64,000 nt of DNA. Source: JBBEAM01 sp942491105 (GTDB taxonomy: Bacteria; Pseudomonadota; Alphaproteobacteria; Kiloniellales; DSM-21159). A program made the position numbers and the translations under genes. Positions 45,077 to 55,989 of this stretch are shown piece after piece. Location of the stretch: assembly GCA_942491105.1 (NCBI GenBank), contig CALNZX010000002.1, forward strand, positions 62,001-126,000. Reading direction: 5' to 3'. How positions within the stretch are numbered: the first letter of the stretch is position 1; each line of letters opens with the position of its first letter. Below the pieces are notes generated by a model. The model saw only the letters and a list, made by a program, of their open reading frames with translations. It was not told the DNA's origin and searched no databases.

Positions 45077-45856
45077 TCAGGTAGTCGAAGGCGGCGGGGA
45101 AGTCCAGCCGAAGCGTATCTTATAGGCCTGGGTCAGAATGCCGGTGGACAACGGCAGGGCGATGTACTTGGCGAGGGTGAAGACCAGCAGGCTGGGCGCG
45201 ACGAGCTGCAGCGCCTCGCCGATCAGATCGACGGGCACCAGCACCAGCCACATCGCGACCTGCAGCGGCACCAGGGTCAGCAGGATCATCACGAAGAGCG
45301 CGAACTTGATGCCGTTCGCGTCGCGCCAGGCATCGCGGGGACCGTATCGCTTGCCCGCCGCCGTCGCGGGAAACAGAAAACTGAGGCCAACCATGACCAC
45401 CAGGTAGACGATCAGCAGCGGCAGCAGGAAGAACATGATGCCGGCCTGGCTACGCAGCTGTTCCTGCATCACCGCCGGATCGGACCCCGGCGGCGGCGGC
45501 GGCGGCATCATTTCCTGCATCAGCAGCAAGGGCGCCAGCAGCATCAGCGTATAGAGCACGAAGCGGCGGAAGGCATCGTCGAAGGGCGGCAAGGCGCGCA
45601 GCGTCTCGGGATTCGGCCCATAGAGCAGCAAGCGGTGCCACAGGAAAGCGAACAGCGCGATCGGCCCGACCTCGAGGATATCCAGCAGCAGGCGCAGCCC
45701 CTCGCTATCGCTCAGATAGCTCAGCAGCAGCAGCGCGAAGGAGAGGCTGAAGGGCAGCAGCGCCAAGCGCGGCAGATAGGCGATGTTCTGAAAAAAGTCG
45801 CGATAGACCTCGGTCACGGTCTCCAGGATCGGTACCGGCCGCAGGCTGGGGCTCAT
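45077..45856 (-). CDS. Multi-pass membrane protein, paralogue 1 of a local family (unknown function)
   Basis: 259 residues with about six hydrophobic segments. I recognise no named family. It shares with the two proteins encoded at 46690-47697 and 47711-48586 a common order of motifs: W-H-R (LWHRLLLYG), an R-x-F-x-LY segment (FRRFVLYTLMLL) and the strongest mark, RYGPRDAWRDANG, after a helix. A proline-rich stretch (PPPPPP) lies at about 118-123. The start overlaps the pyrF stop (ATGA) and the stop is 6 bp before trpF, so it is embedded in that operon. Confidence 0.7.
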   Translation of the reverse strand: MSPSLRPVPILETVTEVYRDFFQNIAYLPRLALLPFSLSFALLLLSYLSDSEGLRLLLDILEVGPIALFAFLWHRLLLYGPNPETLRALPPFDDAFRRFVLYTLMLLAPLLLMQEMMPPPPPPGSDPAVMQEQLRSQAGIMFFLLPLLIVYLVVMVGLSFLFPATAAGKRYGPRDAWRDANGIKFALFVMILLTLVPLQVAMWLVLVPVDLIGEALQLVAPSLLVFTLAKYIALPLSTGILTQAYKIRFGWTSPPPSTT

Positions 45857-46602
45857 AACCCCTCGAGCTCGGCGGCGATGCGCCGGGCGGCCTCGGCCGG
45901 ATCCGCGGCGGCGTTGATCGGCCGGCCGATCACCAGGAAGTCGGCGCCGGCCTTGACCGCCTCGGCGGGCGTGGCGACGCGCTTTTGGTCGCCGGTCTCC
46001 GACCAGTCCGGCCGGATGCCGGGAACCAGTAGCTTGAAGCCGCTGCCGCAGGCCTGGCGCAGGGCGGGAATCTCGCGATAGCTGCAGACCACGCCGTCGA
46101 GGCCGCAGTCCTCGGTCAGCCGGGCAAGACGCACCACCTGCTCGCTGGCCGGGCCTTTCTGCCCGACAGCTTCCAGGTCGGCGTCGTCGAGGCTGGTCAA
46201 CACGGTCACCGCCAATACCAGGGGGCGCTCGACCTCGGCATCCTCGGCGGCCTCGCGGGCCGCCTGGGCGGCGGCCTGCAGCATCGCCGCGCCGCCCGAG
46301 GCGTGGACGTTGACGATCTTCGGGCGCAGATGGATCGAGGCACGGATCGCGCCGGCCACGGTGTTGGGGATGTCATGGAACTTAAGATCGAGGAACAGCG
46401 GCTCGCCGCCGACAGCCGCGCGCACCCCTTCGGGCCCGTGGGCGGTAAAGAACTCCTTGCCGACCTTGAGGCCGCCGACCAGACCGGACAGCGCCCGGGC
46501 CATGGCCTGGGCGCGCGATAGGTCCGTGGTGTCCAGGGCGGCGAAGATCCGCTGCGCCGGGGCGATTCGATCGGAGGACGGCAAGGTGGTTTGGACGCTC
46601 AT
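45853..46602 (-). CDS. pyrF: Orotidine 5'-phosphate decarboxylase
   Basis: 249 residues. The catalytic D-x-K-x2-D is in LFLDLKFHDIPNTVAG; GLKVGKEFF and LVPGIRPDW are further barrel motifs. It decarboxylates OMP to UMP. It is flanked on both sides by members of the membrane family and followed, through paralogue 1, by trpF. pyrF-trpF proximity is usual in alphaproteobacteria. Confidence 0.96.
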   Translation of the reverse strand: MSVQTTLPSSDRIAPAQRIFAALDTTDLSRAQAMARALSGLVGGLKVGKEFFTAHGPEGVRAAVGGEPLFLDLKFHDIPNTVAGAIRASIHLRPKIVNVHASGGAAMLQAAAQAAREAAEDAEVERPLVLAVTVLTSLDDADLEAVGQKGPASEQVVRLARLTEDCGLDGVVCSYREIPALRQACGSGFKLLVPGIRPDWSETGDQKRVATPAEAVKAGADFLVIGRPINAAADPAEAARRIAAELEGL

Positions 46603-46689
46603 GAGGCGAATCTTCTAACAGAGCCTCCCAAAGAGGTCATCCGGCAATCGAGTCTGCCTGGGTTGCCGGAGGCGCATGGGAAGGAGTTC

Positions 46690-47697
46690 TCACTTCGGCT
46701 GCCCCCAGTATTTGGCGCGGATCAAGGCGGCCGCCAGCCGGGGGCGCAGCGGCGGACGGCTTTGGTCCTCCGCCAGCTCCGCCAAGGCGAGGTCGCGGCC
46801 TTTCAGCTGCAGGAAGAGCACGGAGAGCAGACTGAGGAGAAGGCCCATGAAAAGGAAGCCGCGGAGAGCGCCAAGAACCTCATAGACGCCCATCGCCAGG
46901 GAGGGGTTCTCAGTGCCATCGGCGATCAAGGCTGCTTCCAGGCCATAGTGGTACCCATAGAATGCATAGGCATAGGCCCAGTTGAGCGCTTCGATCACCC
47001 CGGCATAGGGCAGATAGACGAGGCCGATGATCAGCAGAAAGCGCACGCCGTGGCCACGGGTGTCCCGCCAGGAGTCGCGCAGACCGTAGCGCTGTCCGCT
47101 CAGACCCGCCATGGGCAGCACCAGGGCAAAGCGTATCCAGAAGGCCGCGACGATGAGCTCGATGGCATTGGCGGCGAAAAGCTGCGCCCGGTAGAGCAAG
47201 ACGTCCCGCGCGCCTGACGGATCGCCGAAGAGCAGTGCTGTTTCCTGCAGCATGGCGGCCTTCGCCTTGCCAAGCAGGATCGAGGTCAGCGCCAAGAGGA
47301 GGGCGGACCAGAGGAAGTAGCGCCACCAGCGCCCTAGCGACATCCTTTGGGTCTTCCGGCATGGCCAGTTCTTGCCGACAACGACAAAGCTGTGCCAGGC
47401 GAGTCCGAGCAGCGTGATGGCGAGCAGCAGGAAGAGCCAAGTGGCCGAATGGAGAAAGACTGCGGCCGCAAGAGGCGCGTGGCCGCTCCCCCCGGAATCG
47501 AGATCGAAGAGGCTGGCAGCCGCGCGGTAATAGAAGCCGGAGAGGTAGCTGTCGGCCAGATAGAGCACGAAGGGCAGCGCGGCGGCGGCCAGGAAGGCGC
47601 CGGGGTTGCGCAGGATGACCGCATAGGTCTCCCGCGCCGTGGCGATGATGGGGAGTATGTTGGGTCTATCCTCCCGCGCTTTAGGTCGAACGGCCAC
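46690..47697 (-). CDS. Multi-pass membrane protein, paralogue 2 (unknown function)
   Basis: About 335 residues, with six or more hydrophobic segments. The shared signature is QRYGLRDSWRDTRG, with LAWHSFVVVG and WWRYFLWSALLL earlier, matching the neighbours at 45077 and 47711. The C-terminus adds a longer loop (YGYHYGLEAALIADGTENP) and a further helix. The start is uncertain: the GTG at 47697, 13 bp after the previous stop, is used. A GGGAGG stretch lies slightly further in, without an obvious standard start after it. Confidence 0.65.
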   Translation of the reverse strand: MAVRPKAREDRPNILPIIATARETYAVILRNPGAFLAAAALPFVLYLADSYLSGFYYRAAASLFDLDSGGSGHAPLAAAVFLHSATWLFLLLAITLLGLAWHSFVVVGKNWPCRKTQRMSLGRWWRYFLWSALLLALTSILLGKAKAAMLQETALLFGDPSGARDVLLYRAQLFAANAIELIVAAFWIRFALVLPMAGLSGQRYGLRDSWRDTRGHGVRFLLIIGLVYLPYAGVIEALNWAYAYAFYGYHYGLEAALIADGTENPSLAMGVYEVLGALRGFLFMGLLLSLLSVLFLQLKGRDLALAELAEDQSRPPLRPRLAAALIRAKYWGQPK

Positions 47698-47710
47698 TCG
47701 ATCTAACCCA

Positions 47711-48586
47711 CTACGCCGCAGTTCCCGGCTCGCTCGTCTCTCCTGGCGGCGGCCAGCTCGCAAGTTCTCGGAAGGCGATGGAGAAGATCGAGACGGTAAG
47801 CGCCAGGAACAAGACCTGGAGCGCCAGGAAGGCGACAGACCCGAGGACGAGGGCGGAGAGGGCGACGACGGCGCCGGGGTCGCCCTGGGGCGACAGGAAA
47901 ATCTCGGCGGCGAGAAACACGACGATCCAGAGAACGGCTGTAATCGGCACGAAGACGAGCAGCGTCACCAGAACGAGGCGAAGCACGTTGCCTTTGGTGT
48001 CGCGCCAGGCCTGCTTGAGGCCGTAACCTCGCGCATCGACCGCTGCGGCGGGATAGACGAGGGAAACCCGGAACCAGAGCCAGATAGCGACCGCCAAGGC
48101 GGCGAGAACAAGGATGCTCGCGGGCCAACCCAGATTCAGGCCACGCCCGAGGCCCGGGTAGAGAATGGTGAAAACGACCACCATGGACGCCACCGACGGC
48201 AGGACCACCAGAAGCAGGGTGTAGAGCAGAAACCGCCAGTGTGGCCGCCGCCAGGCCAAGAAGACCTTCGGCGTACCGCCGGCGTCGCCGAGCAGGAGGA
48301 AACGATGCCAGCCCACGGCGAAGTAGATCCCCGCGGCATAGCTGATCAACGCCGGCACGATGTCGATGTAAGGCGCGATACCGGCGACCAGGTCCAACTG
48401 GCCCGCTTGCCACAATAAAATGGGCAGGAAGGGCGCCAAGCCCACCAGGATGTAGAGCAGGCCGGGCAAGGCCGCAATCTTCAGGAAAGCCCCGAAGTTG
48501 CCGGTCACCGAGGTAATGCTGTTACCCACGGTTCCCGAAACGTCCAGCTTCTTCCGAGGCGCCCCGGGCGCAGTTCCCTCTGCCAT
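47711..48586 (-). CDS. Multi-pass membrane protein, paralogue 3 (unknown function)
   Basis: 291 residues, about six hydrophobic segments. It carries GWHRFLLLG, WRFLLYTLLL and RGYGLKQAWRDTKG, aligning with the two other local paralogues. The N-terminus before the first helix (to about residue 30) is soluble and Gly/Ser rich. The ATG at 48586 is preceded by GGGGGGAG. It appears to be the first gene of the run paralogue 3 - paralogue 2 - pyrF - paralogue 1 - trpF. No function can be assigned. Confidence 0.72.
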   Translation of the reverse strand: MAEGTAPGAPRKKLDVSGTVGNSITSVTGNFGAFLKIAALPGLLYILVGLAPFLPILLWQAGQLDLVAGIAPYIDIVPALISYAAGIYFAVGWHRFLLLGDAGGTPKVFLAWRRPHWRFLLYTLLLVVLPSVASMVVVFTILYPGLGRGLNLGWPASILVLAALAVAIWLWFRVSLVYPAAAVDARGYGLKQAWRDTKGNVLRLVLVTLLVFVPITAVLWIVVFLAAEIFLSPQGDPGAVVALSALVLGSVAFLALQVLFLALTVSIFSIAFRELASWPPPGETSEPGTAA

Positions 48587-48686
48587 GCCGCTCCCCCCCG
48601 AGCCGTTATCGTCCCAGGGGAAATTCTACGGAGAGGCGAAAAAGGAAGAAAGAGAAATTCTACTCGGCGTCACAACTTCCGGAAGA

Positions 48687-49622
48687 TCAAGCCCGTTCCA
48701 CCGCCAGGATGGCGCCGGCGAGGTCTTCCAGGGCCGAGCCGACGGATTTGAACAGGGTGATCTCGTCTTCGCTCTGGCGGCCCTGGGCCTTGCCCTGTGT
48801 CAGCTCGAAGAAGTCGCCGACGATGGCCTCGGGGGTCAAGGCGCCGCTGGCGATCGCCTGGACGATATCGCCGGCCTCCGTGGTGGCACCGCCGCGGGTG
48901 TCGACGTAGACCCGGGCCGCCCGGATGCCGTCGTCGTCGGTTTCGCGCATGTCGGGGCGGAAGGCGCCGACCAGGTCGAGGTGTTGGCCAGGTTTCAGCC
49001 AGGCGCCGCGGACCAAGGGATCGAGACTAAGCGTGGCGCAGGAGATGACATCGGCCGCGCCCGTCGCCGCTTCGAGATCCGTCGTGCAGCCGACCGATAG
49101 CCCGAACTGACCGTCGAGCTCCTTGGCCAGGGCTTCGGCTTTCTCTGGCGTGCGGCCCCAGATCGTCACCCGCTCGATCGGCCGCACCGCGGCATGGGCT
49201 TCGATCAGATGCGGCGCCAGGGCGCCGGTGCCGACCATCAGCAGGTGCTTGGCATCCTTGCGCGCCAGGTAATCGGCGGCCAGGGCCGAGGCGGCGGCGG
49301 TGCGCCGCACGGTCAGCATCGGGCCGTCGACCAGCGCCGCCGGTGTGCCCGTCGGGCCATCCAGCAGCAGGTAGCTGCCCTGCACCGCCGGCAGACCGCG
49401 TTCGGCATTGCCCGGGGTCACGGCGACCGCCTTGACGCCGGTGTAGGCCTCGGTCCAGGCCGGCATCAGCAACAGGGTGGCGCTCGGCTCACCGGTCTTT
49501 TCGATCTCGTGGTGGTGGCGCACCGGGCTGACCGCGCCGCCGCGGAAGATGTTCCGCAGCGCCTCCACCAGAGCCGGAAAATCAAGCGCGTTCCTTACCT
49601 CGTCGGCGGAGAGCATTCGCAT
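48687..49622 (-). CDS. Ornithine cyclodeaminase / mu-crystallin family protein
   Basis: 311 residues. The Rossmann nucleotide site is LLMVGTGALAPHLIEAHA, and VKAVAVTPGNAERGLPAVQG (20 residues) and GRTPEKAEAL match the family. LVGAFRPDMRE is the conserved C-terminal strand with the active-site Asp. Family members include ornithine cyclodeaminase, ketimine reductase and alanine dehydrogenase, so the substrate cannot be set. AGAGG lies upstream of the ATG. It follows lapA by 12 bp. Confidence 0.87.
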   Translation of the reverse strand: MRMLSADEVRNALDFPALVEALRNIFRGGAVSPVRHHHEIEKTGEPSATLLLMPAWTEAYTGVKAVAVTPGNAERGLPAVQGSYLLLDGPTGTPAALVDGPMLTVRRTAAASALAADYLARKDAKHLLMVGTGALAPHLIEAHAAVRPIERVTIWGRTPEKAEALAKELDGQFGLSVGCTTDLEAATGAADVISCATLSLDPLVRGAWLKPGQHLDLVGAFRPDMRETDDDGIRAARVYVDTRGGATTEAGDIVQAIASGALTPEAIVGDFFELTQGKAQGRQSEDEITLFKSVGSALEDLAGAILAVERA

Positions 49623-49634
49623 GGGAAACCTCTT

Positions 49635-50036
49635 TTATTCTGCGGCGGGCGGGGGAATCCGGATGCCGCTTTGGGCAGGGTTCTCTGGGCCGGACTCCGG
49701 CAGGCGGCTGCGCGCCGCCCGTTCTTCCTCGCGCGCGCTGTCGCGCTCGCGCTGCAGCACCGTGACATCGCGTTCCAGCTCGCCGACCCGGCGATGCTCC
49801 TGGCGCGCGCGCCGGCGCACCCGCCCGTCGGACAGCCACATCACCGCCGCGCCGACCAGGAAGCCGAGCAGCATGCTGACCAGCACCAGCAGGAAGACCG
49901 GCAAAGCCAGGGTTTGCGAGAAGGGCCAAAAGCTTAGGGTGACGCCGTGCAGGTTGGAGATCGAGAAGACCACCACGAGAACGGCGAAAGGCGCCAGAAG
50001 GAGCCACTTAACGATGAAACGCAGAACGGATTTCAC
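49635..50036 (-). CDS. lapA: LapA domain membrane protein (DUF1049)
   Basis: 133 residues from a GTG (codon 50034-50036). Two membrane helices (about 11-27 and 43-66) surround the LapA-like SISNLHGVTLSFWPF. A coiled-coil region (HRRVGELERDVTVLQRERD) follows, then a Pro-rich tail. In enterobacteria LapA works with LapB in lipopolysaccharide quality control; the alphaproteobacterial copies sit next to ihfB and their role is less clear. Confidence 0.8.
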   Translation of the reverse strand: MKSVLRFIVKWLLLAPFAVLVVVFSISNLHGVTLSFWPFSQTLALPVFLLVLVSMLLGFLVGAAVMWLSDGRVRRRARQEHRRVGELERDVTVLQRERDSAREEERAARSRLPESGPENPAQSGIRIPPPAAE

Positions 50037-50078
50037 GGCGTTACGGATTCGACCTCGAGGGTTTCAGACCCCGCCTAG

Positions 50079-50360
50079 TCAATCGGTATTCAGCCGCTCA
50101 CGCAACTGTTTCCCGGTCTTGAAGAAGGGAACGTGCTTTTCCGAGACGTGTACCGAGCTGCCGGTGCGCGGATTGCGCCCAACCCGCGCCTCGCGCTTTT
50201 TGACCGAGAAGGCCCCGAATCCGCGCAGCTCCACGCGGTCTCCCCGGGACAGCGCTTCGGAAATCTCGTCGAAAATCGTGCTGACGATACGCTCGACATC
50301 ACGGTGATAGAGATGCGGGTTTTGGTCGGCGATCCGCTGGATCAACTCCGATTTGGTCAT
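50079..50360 (-). CDS. ihfB: Integration host factor subunit beta
   Basis: 93 residues from the ATG at 50360 (MTKSELIQRIA), preceded by GGGGGAAG. The DNA-binding arm carries VGRNPRTGSSV with the intercalating Pro, and VELRGFGAFSVKKRE is the HU/IHF signature. With IhfA it bends DNA at promoters and recombination sites. The eight-residue upstream extension is not conserved. The rpsA-ihfB-lapA order is common in proteobacteria. Confidence 0.95.
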   Translation of the reverse strand: MTKSELIQRIADQNPHLYHRDVERIVSTIFDEISEALSRGDRVELRGFGAFSVKKREARVGRNPRTGSSVHVSEKHVPFFKTGKQLRERLNTD

Positions 50361-50590
50361 CAAACTTCCCCCCGCCAAACCCACGCGAGCCTGGCATTGT
50401 CGCTACGCCCCACCCCCGGGGCAGATGGCAAAGCGGCACTGCCGCCCCCCGATATCGTTAGCCGCCGCCTCCGCGCTAGTGCTTCGCGGATCAATGAACG
50501 CAGCGAACGAAAAACGTTGCCAAAGATATCACTGGGCGTCAAGGAATAAGCCGTTAAGAAACAACGCACTTTGCCTTTGGCCAAAATGCC

Positions 50591-50622
50591 GAAGGGGGCC
50601 AGCCGCTCGGCTGACCCCCTTC
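50591..50622 (-). terminator. Rho-independent terminator after rpsA
   Basis: On the minus strand GAAGGGGGTCAGCCG pairs with CGGCTGGCCCCCTTC (15 bp, one G-T pair) around a two-base loop, followed by GGCATTTTGG. The U-tract is short and begins four bases after the stem, but the hairpin is very stable and lies 40 bp past the rpsA stop. Confidence 0.8.
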
Positions 50623-50662
50623 ACGTTAACTGCGTCGTCGCCGCGGAAGGTTCCGCGAAGAG

Positions 50663-52594
<1,932 letters not shown>

Positions 52595-52743
52595 AGGCTT
52601 TGTAGTTCCTTTCAAGATTGACGTTTCAGGCCGACCGGTTGACTCCGGCGGTCTTGCCCACGCGCAGTGCGCGGGCCGGATCACGGCTGTTGGCTTCTTC
52701 GGTCTTACTCATACGGACGTCTCTACACGGCTCTTGGCGGCGT

Positions 52744-53394
52744 TTACGACGTCATGCGGTCCCGGATGATTTGGATTGCAGCCTCGAATACCTCGTCCTC
52801 GCTGAGGTTTTTGGTATCGAGTACCACGGCATCCTTCGCCGCTTTCAGGGGCGCGGCCGCGCGTTTTTCGTCACGGGCATCACGCTCCTGCATATCTTGC
52901 AAGACGCGCGGGTATATAGACTGCTCTCCGCGTTCAATCAACTCCCGATGTCGCCGCCGCGCCCGGGTCTGGGTATCGGCGGTGACGAAGAATTTGACCG
53001 GCGCGTCGGGGCAGATCACCGTTCCGATGTCCCGGCCGTCCAGCACCGCGCCCTTTTTACCCTCCGGCGGCGCCGCCGCGAAGCCGCGCTGAAAATCGAT
53101 CAGCCGGTCGCGCACCGGCTGCTGCGCGGCGACCACGGAGGCCGCCGCCGCGACCGCTTCGTCGCGCAGGGTAGGGCTATCGAGCTCGGCGGGGCCGAGC
53201 GCCGCGGCGGCCCGCTCGGCCGCGGCGGCGTCGTGGGGGTCCTCGCCCGCCGCGAGCAATCTGGCGGCCACCGCCCGGTAGAGCGTGCCGCTATCGAGAT
53301 GCGCGTAATCCAGCGCCGCCGCCAAGCGCCGCGCCAGCGTGCCCTTGCCGGCCGCCGAGGGGCCGTCGATGGCGATCACCCGCACGGCGCTCAT
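52744..53394 (-). CDS. cmk: Cytidylate kinase
   Basis: 216 residues. P-loop IDGPSAAGKGTLARRLA, YAHLDSGTLYRAVA and GRDIGTVICPDAPVKFFV are diagnostic. It phosphorylates CMP and dCMP. The ATG overlaps the aroA stop (ATGA). The order aroA-cmk-rpsA-ihfB is an ancient proteobacterial arrangement. Confidence 0.96.
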   Translation of the reverse strand: MSAVRVIAIDGPSAAGKGTLARRLAAALDYAHLDSGTLYRAVAARLLAAGEDPHDAAAAERAAAALGPAELDSPTLRDEAVAAAASVVAAQQPVRDRLIDFQRGFAAAPPEGKKGAVLDGRDIGTVICPDAPVKFFVTADTQTRARRRHRELIERGEQSIYPRVLQDMQERDARDEKRAAAPLKAAKDAVVLDTKNLSEDEVFEAAIQIIRDRMTS

Positions 53395-54719
53395 GCCGCG
53401 GCGGCCTCGATCCGCGCGCCGAGGCCGCGCAGCAGTTCCGGGAAGCCGGGAAAGGAGGTCTCGATGGGGGCCGCGTCATCGATGCGGACCGCCGTCTCGC
53501 TGACCAGGCCGAGCACCAGGAAGGACATGGCGATGCGATGATCGAGCCGGGTCGCGATGTCGCCGCCGCCGCGCGGCGGCCGGCCTTGGCCCTCGACGAT
53601 CAGATAGTCCTCGCCGGCCTCGACGGTGACGCCGCAGCTCGCCAAGCCCTCTGCCATGGCCGCCAGGCGGTCGCTCTCCTTGACCCGCAGCTCGGCCAGG
53701 CCGCGCATCACCGTACGCCCCTTCGCGCAGGCCGCGGCGATCGCCAGAATGGGGTACTCGTCGATCATGCTGGGGGCGCGCGCGGCCGGGACTTCGACGC
53801 CTTCAAGCGCGCCGGCCTCGGCGACCAGATCGGCGAGCGGTTCGCCGGCTTCCTCGCGGCGGTTCTCGAAGCCGATCCGCGCGCCCATTTCGCGCAGCGT
53901 CTCGAACAGGCCCGTGCGCAGGGGATTGACGCCGATGCCGGGCAGCACCACCCGGGAGCCCGGAACCAGCAGGGCCGCGACCAGCGGAAAGGCGGCCGAG
54001 GAGGGGTCGCGGGCGATCGCCAGGGTCTGCGCCGTCAACTCCGGCTCGCCGGTCACCGTGACCGCGTGCCCCTGGGGGCCGTCCTCGCTGCGCAGCTCGG
54101 CGCCGAAAGCCGCCAGCATGCGTTCGCTGTGGTCGCGGCTGGCCTGCGGCTCGATCACCGTGGTTTGCCCGGGCGCCGCCAGGCCGGCGAAGAGCACCGC
54201 CGACTTGATCTGCGCCGAGGCGACGGGCGAAAGGTAGCGGATCGGCCGCAACCGCTCCGGCGCGCTCAGGGTCAGCGGCAGGCGGCCGCCTTCGCGAGCC
54301 TGAAACTGAACGCCCATTTCCGCCAGGGGCTCCATGATCCGGCCCATCGGCCGCGCCCGCAGGGAGGCATCGCCGGTCAGCACCGCGCGCAGCGGCTGCC
54401 CGGCGAGCAGCCCCATCATCAAGCGCACGCCGGTTCCGGCATTGCCGAAGTCGAGCACCTCGGAGGGTTCGGCGAGACCGGAGACACCGCGCCCGAAGAC
54501 CTGCCACGCGCCAGCGCCGACGCGGTTCACCTCGACCCCCAGACCACGCAGGGCCTGCGCCGTCGCCAGCACGTCCTCGCCCTCCAGCAGCCCGGAAATC
54601 CGGGTTTCCCCGACCGCCAGGGCCCCCAGCATCAGGGCCCGATGCGACAGGGACTTGTCGCCGGGGATCGAGGCCTCGCCAGTCAGGGGGCCTGAAGTAG
54701 ACGCGGTCAGGGCGGTCAT
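53391..54719 (-). CDS. aroA: 3-phosphoshikimate 1-carboxyvinyltransferase (EPSP synthase)
   Basis: 442 residues. IPGDKSLSHRALMLGALAVG is the N-terminal substrate motif, LDFGNAGTGVRLMMGLLAGQ the PEP-site loop and LRVKESDRLAAMAEGL the C-terminal signature. The loop ends GNAGTGVR rather than GNAGTAMR; this G-T-G-V-R form is usual in class II (CP4-like) enzymes. It makes EPSP in the shikimate pathway. It is divergent from the TIGR02300 gene. Confidence 0.96.
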   Translation of the reverse strand: MTALTASTSGPLTGEASIPGDKSLSHRALMLGALAVGETRISGLLEGEDVLATAQALRGLGVEVNRVGAGAWQVFGRGVSGLAEPSEVLDFGNAGTGVRLMMGLLAGQPLRAVLTGDASLRARPMGRIMEPLAEMGVQFQAREGGRLPLTLSAPERLRPIRYLSPVASAQIKSAVLFAGLAAPGQTTVIEPQASRDHSERMLAAFGAELRSEDGPQGHAVTVTGEPELTAQTLAIARDPSSAAFPLVAALLVPGSRVVLPGIGVNPLRTGLFETLREMGARIGFENRREEAGEPLADLVAEAGALEGVEVPAARAPSMIDEYPILAIAAACAKGRTVMRGLAELRVKESDRLAAMAEGLASCGVTVEAGEDYLIVEGQGRPPRGGGDIATRLDHRIAMSFLVLGLVSETAVRIDDAAPIETSFPGFPELLRGLGARIEAAAA

Positions 54720-54961
54720 CGGCCGGATAGTCCTTTCATTTGGGCAATAAGCGGGCGTGATTTGGCGCGCTCTCTAGCACATCCGCCGCGCCGCTTCACC
54801 CGTCTAGCCTGCGTCCTCCAAGCCATCCGCGGCGGCGCTGGCGCGCGGCGCGCGGCCAAGAAGGGCGCAGCTAGCGTTTGACACTCGCGCGCCAGCATGG
54901 CAAATGCGCGGCCTAACGGGAACCTTGCCTTGCATTGCGCAGGCAGTATCGGAGGCAAAGC

Positions 54962-55405
54962 GTGGCCAAACCGGAATGGGGCACGAAGCGAACGTGCCAA
55001 AGCTGTGGACAAAAGTTTTACGACTTTGGTCGAACCCCTATCACCTGTCCCTCCTGCGAAGCGGAGTTCGATCCGGAGTCGATCCTGAAATCCCGCCGCT
55101 CGCGGGCGGCGCCCGACAAGCAGGCCGAAAAGTTGAAGGCCGCCAAGGCGAAGGACGCGGAACCGAAGGAAGCGGATGTCGAGGACGACGAGGAGGAAGA
55201 GGCCGAGGAAGACACGGCCGTGCTCGTCGATGCCGAGGACGACGATGAGGACGACAGCGCCAAGGGCGCCAAGGGCGACGACGACGATCTGGAGATCGAC
55301 ATCGACGACGAGGACGACGATTCCGTGATCGAGGACACGTCGGATCTCGGCGACGAGGACGACGATCTCGACGGCGTCAAGGTCGGGTCCAAGGACGACA
55401 GTTAA
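54962..55405 (+). CDS. TIGR02300 (FYDLN acid) family protein
   Basis: 147 residues from a GTG at 54962, with CGGAGG upstream. The N-terminus has a zinc-ribbon-like pair of C-x2-C motifs: KRTCQSCGQKFYDFGR and TCPSCEAEFDPE. The rest is a long acidic, low-complexity tail dominated by Asp/Glu, as is typical of this alphaproteobacterial family. Function is unknown. Here the family FYDLN motif reads FYDFG. It is divergent from aroA, its usual neighbour. Confidence 0.9.
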   Translation: MAKPEWGTKRTCQSCGQKFYDFGRTPITCPSCEAEFDPESILKSRRSRAAPDKQAEKLKAAKAKDAEPKEADVEDDEEEEAEEDTAVLVDAEDDDEDDSAKGAKGDDDDLEIDIDDEDDDSVIEDTSDLGDEDDDLDGVKVGSKDDS

Positions 55406-55520
55406 GGCCGGAACGAGGCGGTGAGCGCGCCCACGCCGTTTTCTCTTGAAAGGGCGCGGTCGCTCGCTTAATTTCCCGGCTCTCGCGCCCCGGGCGAAAG
55501 CTCGCGGCGCAGATCCCTGA

Positions 55521-55596
<76 letters not shown>

Positions 55597-55606
55597 AGTT
55601 TATCAA

Positions 55607-55638
55607 GGGGCTAGCACTACCGGTGCTAGCCCCTTTTT
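55607..55638 (+). terminator. Rho-independent terminator of tRNA-Ala
   Basis: An 11-bp perfect stem GGGGCTAGCAC/GTGCTAGCCCC with loop TACCG is followed by TTTTT. Confidence 0.94.
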
Positions 55639-55989
55639 GCTTTCCTGAAATAAACTGGCATCAAAGAGCCGCCCCGGACAGGCTCAATGGAGGCATCGAC
55701 ACGCCGCTGCCAAAATGGCCAGGTCACCTCCGCAGCTGTGCTCTCTTGGGGCTAGTACGCTGCGCGGCATGGAATGGATTGTCAGGCTGATCCACGCAGG
55801 CACCGAAATCGGGGCCGGGAGGGCCGTCTCTACCGCATCGGGGAGAGCCAGCTTGCCTTTATCTACGGACTACTTCCAAGACCGGTCGTCACTAGCCGAC
55901 TGCTAGCGCTTCTTGTCAAATAGGGCAGAATGTTTGCAAATTTACTTTATGCTGCGTCGAGACGAGCCGCTTTCTAGGAGGATTTCCTA
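55639..55989. other. Intergenic region between tRNA-Ala and the hemerythrin gene
   Basis: About 350 bp with no convincing gene. Base composition falls toward the right, where AT-rich runs precede a perfect AGGAGG (55977-55982) belonging to the next gene. The short frames here look random. Being next to a tRNA 3' end it could be an old insertion boundary, but I see no duplicated tRNA end. Confidence 0.35.
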
